Positions 5,511 through 10,732 of a stretch of 10,732 nucleotides of DNA are shown here, piece by piece. Position numbers and translations under genes: made by a program. The notes beneath the pieces were generated by a model that was given only the letters and a program-made list of their open reading frames with translations, made no database searches and was not told where the DNA came from. Position 1 is the first letter of the stretch. Every line of letters starts with the position of its first letter. Source of the stretch: Rhodanobacteraceae bacterium (GTDB taxonomy: Bacteria; Pseudomonadota; Gammaproteobacteria; Xanthomonadales; Rhodanobacteraceae); the NCBI GenBank assembly GCA_025924775.1, contig JAICHS010000066.1, positions 1 to 10,732 of the forward strand, written 5' to 3'.

Positions 5511-6077
5511 ATGCCTACACCGCCGGAAATACTTGCGCGACGCGACGCGCGCGACAGCCGCTTCCTGCACGTCGAAGAAGTCGACCTGGCCTTCTCGAAC
5601 GGCGCGCGCCGCACCTTCGAACGCCTGACCGCGTCGGGCCAGGGGGCCGTGTTCATCGTGGCGATGCGCGACGCGGATACCGTGCTGCTGGTGCGCGAAT
5701 ACGGCGCGGGGCTCGATCGCTACGAACTTGGCGTGCCCAAGGGCCGCATCGACCCCGGCGAAACCGCGCTGCAGGCGGCCGACCGGGAACTGCAGGAAGA
5801 GGCGGGTTTCGGCGCGCGCAAGCTAACGCCGCTGATCACGCTGTCGCTGCTGCCGGCGTACATGTCGCACAAGGCGCAGGTGATCCTGGCCCAGGACCTG
5901 TATCCGCAAAGCCGCCCCGGCGACGAACCGGAGCGGCTGGAAGTGGTGCCGTGGCGGTTGTCCGAGTTGCCCGCACTGCTGGCGCGCGACGACGTTTCCG
6001 AAGGCCGTTCGATCGCCGCGCTGTTCGTCGCACGTGAATACCTGGCGGGTCGCTACCAGCCGGGGCACCCGGCGTGA
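5511..6077 (+). CDS. nudE: ADP compounds hydrolase NudE (Nudix family)
   Basis: NudE hydrolyses ADP-containing compounds such as ADP-ribose, NADH and Ap3A to AMP plus the other phosphate moiety, removing reactive nucleotide derivatives in the cytosol. The 188-residue length matches E. coli NudE (about 186). The complete Nudix box G-x5-E-x7-REL-x-EE-x-GF is at residues 78-100, with the metal-binding REL-Q-EE at 92-97. The preceding VLLVREYGAGLDRYELGVPKG (58-78) is the NudE/ADP-ribose pyrophosphatase-type substrate-binding strand, and the C-terminal ERLEVVPW follows family pattern. ATG 5511 is chosen from this fit and the TACAAT box just upstream; the frame is open to 5400 but that part is the hairpin-rich spacer. 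It heads the nudE-cysQ-mazG operon and its TGA overlaps the cysQ GTG. Confidence 0.93.
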   Translation: MPTPPEILARRDARDSRFLHVEEVDLAFSNGARRTFERLTASGQGAVFIVAMRDADTVLLVREYGAGLDRYELGVPKGRIDPGETALQAADRELQEEAGFGARKLTPLITLSLLPAYMSHKAQVILAQDLYPQSRPGDEPERLEVVPWRLSELPALLARDDVSEGRSIAALFVAREYLAGRYQPGHPA

Positions 6078-6880
6078 GCGCGCTCGATCGCCTGGCCCAC
6101 GCAAGCTGCGCGCTCGCGCGCCGTGCCGGTGCCGCCGTGCTGGATGTCTATGCGGGCAGCTTTGCGGTCGAGCGCAAAGCCGACGATTCGCCGTTGACCG
6201 CGGCCGACATGGCCTCGCACCGCATCATCGTCGCCGGACTCACCGAGCTGACGCCGGACATTCCCGTGTTGTCAGAGGAATCGCGGCACATCGACTGGGC
6301 CACGCGTCGCGGTTGGGATCGTTACTGGCTGGTCGATCCGCTGGACGGCACGCGCGAGTTCGTGAAGCGCAACGGCGAGTTCACCGTCAACATCGCCCTG
6401 ATCGAAAACCACGTGCCGGTGCTGGGCGTGGTGCTGGTGCCGGTGACCGACACGCTGTACTACGGCGTGGCCGGTGCGGGTGCGTTTCTGGAACCCGCAC
6501 CCAACGCGTTGCCGCAGCCGATCGCGACGCGCGCCGCCGCTGCCGTGCCGATCGTTGCAGGCAGTCGTTCGCACGGCAACGAGCGCCAAACCGAGTTGCT
6601 GGCCAAGCTTGGCGGCCACACGCTGGTGGCGGTGGGCTCGTCGCTGAAGTTCTGCATGGTCGCGCGTGGCGACGCCGACCTGTACCTGCGTCTGGGCCCG
6701 ACGTCCGAGTGGGATACCGCGGCCGCGCAGTGCGTGCTGGAACAGGCCGGCGGCGCGGTGGTGGATTTGCAGGGCCAGCCGCTGCGCTACAACAGCAAGG
6801 AATCGCTGCTCAATCCCGAATTCCTCGCGCTCGGCGATACCTCGGTCGACTGGCTCGCGCGCCTGGGGTTGCGTGCGTGA
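6074..6880 (+). CDS. cysQ: 3'(2'),5'-bisphosphate nucleotidase CysQ
   Basis: CysQ dephosphorylates PAP (and PAPS) to AMP (APS), preventing PAP accumulation from sulfate assimilation and acyl-carrier-protein transfer. The 268-residue protein has the Mg-dependent, lithium-sensitive phosphatase motifs: DDSPLTAADMASH (37-49), SEES (67-70) and the metal-binding WLVDPLDGTREF (85-96). Downstream are GSRSHGN and the substrate-binding SSLKFCMVARGDADLY followed by LGPTSEWDTAAAQ. GTG 6074 overlaps the nudE stop by four bases (GTGA), and a GGGG lies nine bases before it. The same overlap joins it to mazG, so the three genes should be co-transcribed and translationally coupled. No odd or missing catalytic residue was seen. 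Confidence 0.95.
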   Translation: MSALDRLAHASCALARRAGAAVLDVYAGSFAVERKADDSPLTAADMASHRIIVAGLTELTPDIPVLSEESRHIDWATRRGWDRYWLVDPLDGTREFVKRNGEFTVNIALIENHVPVLGVVLVPVTDTLYYGVAGAGAFLEPAPNALPQPIATRAAAAVPIVAGSRSHGNERQTELLAKLGGHTLVAVGSSLKFCMVARGDADLYLRLGPTSEWDTAAAQCVLEQAGGAVVDLQGQPLRYNSKESLLNPEFLALGDTSVDWLARLGLRA

Positions 6881-7683
6881 CCGACGCCGGTGCCGGCAGG
6901 ATCGCGGAACTGCTCGCCATCATGGCGCGCCTGCGCGATCCGCAGCACGGCTGCCCGTGGGACGTGGCGCAGACCTTCGAGACCATCGCGCCCTACACGA
7001 TCGAGGAATGCTACGAGGTCGTGGACGCGATCGACCGCAAGGATTACGCGAATCTCAAGGATGAACTGGGCGACCTGCTGCTGCAGGTGGTGTTCCACGC
7101 GCGCATGGCCGAAGAACAGGATGTGTTCGCGTTCGCCGACGTGGTGGACGCGATCAACGCGAAACTGGTGCGCCGCCATCCGCACGTGTTCGGCGACGCG
7201 CACTACGCGGACGCCGACGTGCAGACGCGCGCGTGGGACGCGATCAAGCGCCGCGAACGCGCAGACAAGGGCGAGGCCGCCGATGCCAGCGCGCTGGCCG
7301 GTATCGCGCGCGGGCTGCCCGAATGGAAGCGCGCACTGGAGTTGTGCGAGCGTGCCGCGACGGTGGGCTTCGACTGGCCCGGCCCGGAGCCCGTGCTGGA
7401 CAAGTTGCAGGAGGAAACCGCCGAGGTGCGTGCCGAAATCGATGCGCACTCGGGGCACGCGCGCCTGCTGGACGAGATCGGCGACGTCGCGTTCGTGCTG
7501 GTCAATCTTGCGCGGCACGCGGGCGTGGATTTTTCCGCCGCGCTGCGCCACGCCAACGCAAAGTTCGAACGCCGCTTCCGGCGCATGGAAGCCCTGGCCG
7601 CGGAAGCCGGCGCGACGCTGGACGGCAAGTCGCTGCCCGAACAGGATGCGCTGTGGAACCAGGCCAAGCGCGAGGAACGCTGA
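6877..7683 (+). CDS. mazG: Nucleoside triphosphate pyrophosphohydrolase MazG
   Basis: MazG cleaves NTPs and dNTPs to NMP and pyrophosphate and is linked to removal of aberrant nucleotides and starvation control in E. coli. The 268-residue protein has two MazG repeats. The first carries LRDPQHGCPWDVAQTF (19-34), the metal site EECYE (43-47) and DELGD (62-66). The second carries EETAEVRAEI (from about 177) and LLDEIGDVAFVLVN. WDAIKRRERADKGE in the linker region and the C-terminal FERRFRRMEAL are typical. GTG 6877 is chosen because it overlaps the cysQ TGA as GTGA, matching the previous junction and the usual family length (about 263); the first ATG (6922) would cut into the conserved N-terminus. 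The frame is open far upstream, but that part is only cysQ read out of frame. It ends the operon. Confidence 0.93.
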   Translation: MTDAGAGRIAELLAIMARLRDPQHGCPWDVAQTFETIAPYTIEECYEVVDAIDRKDYANLKDELGDLLLQVVFHARMAEEQDVFAFADVVDAINAKLVRRHPHVFGDAHYADADVQTRAWDAIKRRERADKGEAADASALAGIARGLPEWKRALELCERAATVGFDWPGPEPVLDKLQEETAEVRAEIDAHSGHARLLDEIGDVAFVLVNLARHAGVDFSAALRHANAKFERRFRRMEALAAEAGATLDGKSLPEQDALWNQAKREER

Positions 7684-8035
7684 GGCATCGGCAGACCAGG
7701 TCCTGATCAGTATCGTATGCCAGTAAAAATTGTCGTCATTCCGGGGCCGTCCGCGCTGTTTGCGGGCGGAACCCGGAATCGGTCATGCGTTTGCCGGGTT
7801 TGCAAAGCCGATTGACTCGCGCCATCCATGGCGCTCGCACTGTGTGCCGCCGCGGCCTGCCCCCGGACTTGATCCGGGGGCGTTCGCGGGCGTCCGCGCA
7901 GTGTCCGCGGACACTTTCTGCCGCGCACCTGCGTCGCCAAACAGTTGAATAACATGTAGATTTCCGCGCGGCCGGGTTGGCATCGCACTTGCTCCAGACT
8001 TGTTTGAAACCCGTCGTCACAACCCGGAGAAGATC
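7684..8035. repeat. Repeat-rich 352-nt intergenic region with four inverted repeats
   Basis: No gene is supported here. Four dyads were found. ATTCCGGG/CCCGGAAT (7738-7745/7772-7779) encloses a second near-perfect 8-bp arm pair, CCGTCCGC/GCGGGCGG, making one long hairpin. GCGCCAT-CC-ATGGCGC lies at 7819-7834. GCCCCCGGA/TCCGGGGGC (7859-7867/7873-7881) has a 5-nt loop. AGTGTCCGCGGACACT (7900-7915) is a perfect 16-bp palindrome followed by TTTCT. The first and third resemble dispersed REP-type units common between genes in proteobacteria. One or more may end the nudE-cysQ-mazG transcript. The AT-richer stretch near 7940-7965 could hold a promoter for the next gene, but no convincing -35/-10 pair was seen. 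Confidence 0.6.
8026..8030 (+). promoter_or_regulatory. Ribosome binding site GGAGA that fixes the GTG start at 8036
   Basis: GGAGA lies five bases before GTG 8036. The frame is open 12 codons further upstream to a TTG at 8000, but that start lacks a ribosome site and would put charged residues ahead of the signal peptide. Confidence 0.7.
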
Positions 8036-8995
8036 GTGCACAAACCCATCCTGTTGTTTGCGGCCGCGCCGCTGCTGGCGCTGTCGCTCTCGGCCGTGGG
8101 CGCCGAGCAATGCCGTTACAGTGCGCCGCGCAATGCCTGGATCAATGCCGCCGGCCTCAAGTTGCTGAGCGTGCAGATCGGCCCCGACGACCTTGCGATC
8201 CACGGCGAGCCGGGCCTCGCGAAAATCGTCGTGAAGGGCACGGCCTGCGCGTCCGATGCAAAGTGGCTGCCTGAGATCAAGCTTGAAGCCGGGCGGCAAG
8301 GCGACACCGCCAGCGTGGTCGCCCACGACCGCGAGCACGCCATCAACTTTTCGTTGTTCGGCAACTCGTATGCGTACCTGAAGCTGGACGTCAGCGTGCC
8401 GCAATCCCTGGCGGTCAAGTTGCAGGAAGGCTCGGGCGATGCACGCGCGAGCAAGCTGGCCGCGTTGGACGCCACGCTGGGTTCCGGCGACCTCAAGGTG
8501 GACGGCGTGGCTGGCGCGTTCGGTCTGCGCGTGGGCTCCGGCGACGTGATTGCCAGCAACGTCGGCAGCCTCGACCTGTCCAGCCTGGGCTCGGGCGACG
8601 TCGGCGTGGATGGCGTGCACGGCAATGCGCGTGCGGGCTCCGTCGGTTCCGGCGATCTGCACCTTGCCAACGTCAAGGGCGATGTTGCGATCGGATCGAT
8701 CGCATCCGGCGATGCCAAGGTGTCCGGCGTCGGCGGCAGCCTGAAAGCCGACAGCGTCGGCTCCGGCGACCTCGTGGTGCAAAACGTCACGGGCGGCGTC
8801 ACGGTCGGCGCGGTGGCATCGGGCGAGGTGAAGATCACGCAGGCCGGCGGCAACGTACACGCGGGCAGCGTCGGCTCGGGCGACTTCGGTGCAGACGGCG
8901 TCGGCGGCGACTTCAGCGTCGGCTCGGTCGGCAGTGGCGACATCAGCCACCGCAACGTCAAGGGCAAGGTCAGCGTGCCCCGCGACAACGACTGA
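8036..8995 (+). CDS. Secreted GSGD-repeat protein, predicted beta-solenoid (DUF4097/DUF2807-like putative adhesin)
   Basis: A 319-residue exported protein. Signal peptide 1-23 (HKPILLFAAAPLLALSLSAVGA, cleavage expected before EQC). Residues 24-130 form a strand-rich domain with two cysteines (26 and 71), the only ones seen in the mature part, which could pair in the periplasm. From about 131 to the end run ten repeats of 18-19 residues, each starting [GA]SG[DE] and ending in a hydrophobic residue, for example GSGDLHLANVKGDVAIGSI. This spacing fits one turn of a right-handed beta-solenoid. Similar repeats occur in families labelled putative adhesin (DUF4097, DUF2807), whose function is largely unknown. 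It has no lipobox, membrane anchor or sortase signal. It stands alone between a repeat-rich spacer and two strong hairpins. Confidence 0.8.
   Translation: MHKPILLFAAAPLLALSLSAVGAEQCRYSAPRNAWINAAGLKLLSVQIGPDDLAIHGEPGLAKIVVKGTACASDAKWLPEIKLEAGRQGDTASVVAHDREHAINFSLFGNSYAYLKLDVSVPQSLAVKLQEGSGDARASKLAALDATLGSGDLKVDGVAGAFGLRVGSGDVIASNVGSLDLSSLGSGDVGVDGVHGNARAGSVGSGDLHLANVKGDVAIGSIASGDAKVSGVGGSLKADSVGSGDLVVQNVTGGVTVGAVASGEVKITQAGGNVHAGSVGSGDFGADGVGGDFSVGSVGSGDISHRNVKGKVSVPRDND
8426..8995 (+). repeat. Tandem degenerate repeats (about 54-57 bp) encoding the GSGD turns
   Basis: Ten in-frame units of 18-19 codons, marked by recurring GGCTCCGGCGAC-like segments. The first three are 18 codons, the rest 19. 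Units are well diverged at DNA level, so this is an old protein repeat rather than a recent tandem expansion. Confidence 0.8.
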
Positions 8996-9008
8996 GCGCG
9001 GGTCGCCC

Positions 9009-9031
9009 GCCACCGGCAAGGCGCCGGTGGC
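9009..9031 (+). terminator. Hairpin after the GSGD-repeat gene (no T-run)
   Basis: A perfect 9-bp stem GCCACCGGC/GCCGGTGGC with a 5-nt loop starts 14 bases after the stop codon. Position suits a terminator or 3'-end stabiliser, but a U-tract is missing. Confidence 0.5.
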
Positions 9032-9046
9032 CGACACACACCACAA

Positions 9047-9084
9047 GATGCGGCGGACGGGAAGGGAGGCCCGCCCGCCGCATC
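9047..9084 (+). terminator. Second, stronger hairpin downstream of the GSGD-repeat gene
   Basis: A 15-bp stem with one mismatch joins GATGCGGCGGACGGG (9047-9061) to CCCGCCCGCCGCATC (9070-9084) across an 8-nt loop. It is followed by CTTATG rather than a T-run. Together with 9009-9031 it separates the repeat gene from the two-component genes. The rest of the 260-nt spacer, 9085-9255, holds the regulator promoter region. Confidence 0.55.
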
Positions 9085-9149
9085 CTTATGCGTGATGTCA
9101 GGCGGTCGTTGCCCTGCCTGCACGCAACAACGCGACGTTTCCCGATCGG

Positions 9150-9190
9150 TTGACACGCGCGCACAGCGCGGCCTTTCACGTTGCGCTCAC
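9150..9190 (+). promoter_or_regulatory. Candidate promoter and phased direct repeat upstream of the response regulator
   Basis: A perfect -35 TTGACA (9150-9155) is followed at 17-18 nt by a poor -10 (CTTTCA/TTTCAC). Overlapping that -10 are CTTTCAC (9173-9179) and CGCTCAC (9184-9190), similar 7-mers exactly 11 bp apart. OmpR-family regulators bind direct repeats with about this phasing, so the site could serve autoregulation at a weak, activator-dependent promoter. The -10 weakness keeps confidence low. Confidence 0.33.
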
Positions 9191-9199
9191 CGGGTTGGC

Positions 9200-9212
9200 G
9201 GCACATTGTGCC
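9200..9212 (+). other. Small hairpin GGCAC-ATT-GTGCC in the regulator leader
   Basis: A perfect 5-bp stem with 3-nt loop lies 43 nt before the ATG at 9256. GTTGG (9194-9198) and CAAC (ending 9215) could extend it with a bulge. It could be an operator half-site pair or an mRNA structure. Weakly supported. Confidence 0.22.
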
Positions 9213-9255
9213 AACTATTGCAACGCGTGCGCGCGGGACAGGGGAAACACACGAC

Positions 9256-9993
9256 ATGGCCGAGATTGAACGCCAAACCGGTCTGGTCCTGCTGGTCGAG
9301 GACAACAACGACATTGCCGAGATGGTGGGCGAGTTCCTCGAGCGCCGCGGCTACACCGTGGATTTCGCGGGCGACGGCGTCAGCGGCCTGCACCTGGCGG
9401 TGACCAACAGCTACGACGTGATCGTGCTGGACCTGATGCTGCCGGGCATGGATGGCCTGGACGTCTGCCGCAAGCTGCGCGGCGAGGCCAAGAAGGCCAC
9501 GCCGGTGCTGATGTTGACCGCGCGCGACACGCTGGAAGACAAGCTGATCGGCCTGGACGCGGGGGCCGATGACTACCTGGTGAAACCGTTCGAGCCGCGC
9601 GAGCTGGAAGCGCGCATCCGTGCGCTGATCCGGCGCGAACGCCGCCAGGTTTCCAGCGAGGTGTACCAGGTCGGCGGACTGGTGCTGGATACCGCCACGC
9701 TGCGCACCACCCGCGACGGCGAAGAACTGCAGCTTTCCCCGATCGGACTGAAGCTGCTGGCCATCCTGATGCGCGAATCGCCGCGCGTGGTGTCGCGGCA
9801 CGACATCGAGCGCGAAATCTGGGGCGACACGCTGCCCGATTCCGACACGCTGCGCTCGCACCTGTACAACCTGCGGCGCGTGGTGGACAAACCCTACGCC
9901 AGACCGCTGGTGCACACCATCCACAGCGCCGGGTACCGCGTGGCCGACCTGGATGCCGAGGCGCAGGCGAGCGCGTCGGCCGCCGGCCACTGA
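9256..9993 (+). CDS. OmpR-family response regulator, ColR-like
   Basis: A 245-residue two-component regulator. The receiver domain (about 9-125) has the acidic pair Glu15-Asp16, phosphoacceptor Asp59 in IVLDLMLPGMDG, Thr88 in LMLTARD and Lys110 in YLVKPF. The winged-helix DNA-binding domain (about 138-235) includes LSPIGLKLLAILMRESPRVV followed by IWGDTLPDSDTLRSHLYNLR and ends VHTIHSAGYRVADL. The pattern DSDTLRSH...DKPY..PLVHT matches ColR of xanthomonads and pseudomonads as I remember it. ColR-type systems respond to envelope stress and metals; the exact orthologue is not provable here. ATG 9256 starts right before the receiver; a GGGGA lies about ten bases upstream. The partner kinase begins 42 bases after the stop, with its own promoter candidate. 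Confidence 0.93.
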   Translation: MAEIERQTGLVLLVEDNNDIAEMVGEFLERRGYTVDFAGDGVSGLHLAVTNSYDVIVLDLMLPGMDGLDVCRKLRGEAKKATPVLMLTARDTLEDKLIGLDAGADDYLVKPFEPRELEARIRALIRRERRQVSSEVYQVGGLVLDTATLRTTRDGEELQLSPIGLKLLAILMRESPRVVSRHDIEREIWGDTLPDSDTLRSHLYNLRRVVDKPYARPLVHTIHSAGYRVADLDAEAQASASAAGH

Positions 9994-9999
9994 GTTTCG

Positions 10000-10029
10000 C
10001 TGACGCGGCCGCGGCTTTGCGTGTAGGCT
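10000..10029 (+). promoter_or_regulatory. Candidate promoter CTGACG-N18-TAGGCT for the histidine kinase
   Basis: CTGACG (10000-10005) and TAGGCT (10024-10029) are 18 bp apart, each matching consensus at about four of six bases. TAGGCT ends six bases before the kinase ATG, predicting a leaderless transcript separate from, or in addition to, readthrough from the regulator gene. Confidence 0.42.
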
Positions 10030-10035
10030 TTGCGC

Positions 10036-10732
10036 ATGGCCAGGTACACAAGCATCGGCCACCGCTTCTGGGTGATGTTTTCGCTGTGGGTGGCGGCGAT
10101 CAGCGTGGTGACGGCACTTGGCGTGTACGCGGCCGCCAGTTCCAGCCGCAAGGCCATCGCGCGCCAGGAACTGGACCGCGAAAGCCTCTATTACGCGCAG
10201 CAGCTGGCGCGCAATCCCGCCACGCCGCTGCCGGATACGTGGTTGCTGCGCGGCTACCTGCGCACACCCGCTGGCGATGCCGCTGCGGTTCCGGCCAAGC
10301 TTGCCGGCTTGGCGCCCGGCTACCACCAGATCGACCAGCCCGATGGCACCCAGGGCACCGTGCTGGTGTCCGACACGCCGCGTGGCCGGCTGTTCCTGCT
10401 GTTCAACAACGACCGGCCCAACAGCGTGGTGATGCTGTTCGGGCTGATCCCGGTCGTGCTGGTCGTGTTGATCATCTATCTTGCGACCTGGCTGACCTAC
10501 CGCGCGTCGCGCCGAGCCCTGTCGCCGGTGATCGAACTGGCCAAGGTGGTGCGGCGCTGGAATCCCAATCATCCCGACCCCGCCTCACTGGCACCCGAGC
10601 GGTTGCCTGCCGCCACCGACAGCGACGTCGAAGTGCTGGTAGCGGCGCTGTACAGCTTCGCCAACCGGCTCGAGGCGTTCGTGGAACGCGAGCGCAACTT
10701 CACCCGCGACGCCAGCCACGAATTGCGCACGC
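10036..10732 (+). CDS. Sensor histidine kinase, N-terminal part (cut by window edge)
   Basis: The first 232 codons are visible. Topology: short cytosolic N-terminus, transmembrane helix 1 (about 11-34), a periplasmic sensor region of about 95 residues (35-130), helix 2 (about 131-153, VVMLFGLIPVVLVVLIIYLA), and a HAMP-like linker (about 154-215) with ALSPVIELAKVV. Then the H-box FTRDASHELRT begins, with phospho-accepting His228. The dimerisation helix end and the ATPase domain lie beyond position 10732. The sensor region is short and cysteine-free; no ligand is recognisable. The gene follows its ColR-like regulator, so a ColS-like partner is inferred. The start is ATG 10036, with TAGGCT six bases upstream and no Shine-Dalgarno. 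Confidence 0.92.
   Translation, partial: MARYTSIGHRFWVMFSLWVAAISVVTALGVYAAASSSRKAIARQELDRESLYYAQQLARNPATPLPDTWLLRGYLRTPAGDAAAVPAKLAGLAPGYHQIDQPDGTQGTVLVSDTPRGRLFLLFNNDRPNSVVMLFGLIPVVLVVLIIYLATWLTYRASRRALSPVIELAKVVRRWNPNHPDPASLAPERLPAATDSDVEVLVAALYSFANRLEAFVERERNFTRDASHELRT

Noticed and set aside
6034..6876. Long in-frame upstream extension of mazG spanning cysQ
   Set aside because: The extension is cysQ read out of frame. MazG homology starts at about residue 10 after GTG 6877, and the GTGA overlap gives a natural start.
7738..7915. CRISPR array or structured RNA gene
   Set aside because: The inverted repeats differ from one another, spacing is irregular, and no direct-repeat/spacer pattern or tRNA/riboswitch fold is apparent.
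7730..7948. 72-codon plus-strand frame in the mazG-GSGD spacer
   Set aside because: It translates directly through three hairpin repeats, has no ribosome site, and its composition is typical of translated intergenic repeats.
7736..9046. 436-codon minus-strand open frame over the GSGD-repeat gene
   Set aside because: It mirrors the repeats of the plus-strand gene and runs into the hairpin-rich spacer; the plus strand has a ribosome site and a signal peptide.
9187..10572. 461-codon minus-strand open frame over the two-component genes
   Set aside because: His/Gln/Arg-rich shadow of the response regulator and kinase, with no motif and no ribosome site.

Overview
The window reads as chromosomal DNA of a GC-rich gammaproteobacterium, most likely Xanthomonadales (Rhodanobacteraceae/Xanthomonadaceae type). 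This rests on overall base composition, near-saturated G/C at third codon positions, the nudE-cysQ pairing, a ColR-like response regulator, and TANNNT boxes placed directly before start codons. The taxon is an inference from gene content; no rRNA marker is present. No CRISPR array, insertion sequence, prophage gene, tRNA or rRNA was seen.

Left part (1-2131): the 5' part of modA (molybdate-binding periplasmic protein) runs off the left edge on the minus strand. It is followed by a poorly explained spacer with a possible small membrane ORF. Next is a minus-strand pair, a DUF488/YeaO-like protein followed by an exported PEBP/YbhB-like protein, whose frames are separated only by a stop, one codon and a GTG start. 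Divergent from them is a plus-strand SET-domain protein with a complete post-SET cysteine cluster.

Centre (2132-5390): a 683-residue EF-G-like GTPase lies on the minus strand, convergent with the SET gene. It has the altered switch regions of the EF-G2/FusA2-like branch. In the same frame after its stop lies an open 43-codon stretch with coding-like composition. Divergent from EF-G is a single-pass, proline-rich, TonB-like inner-membrane protein of unknown function.

Right part (5391-10732): nudE, cysQ and mazG form a tight operon with two identical 4-nt GTGA overlaps. The three products destroy toxic or damaged nucleotides (ADP-ribose/NADH-type compounds, PAP/PAPS, non-canonical NTPs). A 352-nt spacer with several inverted repeats follows, then a secreted protein built of about ten 18-19-residue GSGD repeats (predicted beta-solenoid). 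Two strong hairpins close that gene. The window ends with an OmpR-family response regulator resembling ColR and the N-terminal two thirds of its sensor histidine kinase, cut by the right edge.

No gene set here forms an obviously new multi-gene system. The most unusual points are the bacterial SET protein, the EF-G paralogue lacking the catalytic histidine and standard switch I, the in-frame tail after the EF-G stop, the repeat protein with alternating turns, and the recurrent TANNNT-N6/7-ATG layout that suggests leaderless mRNAs.
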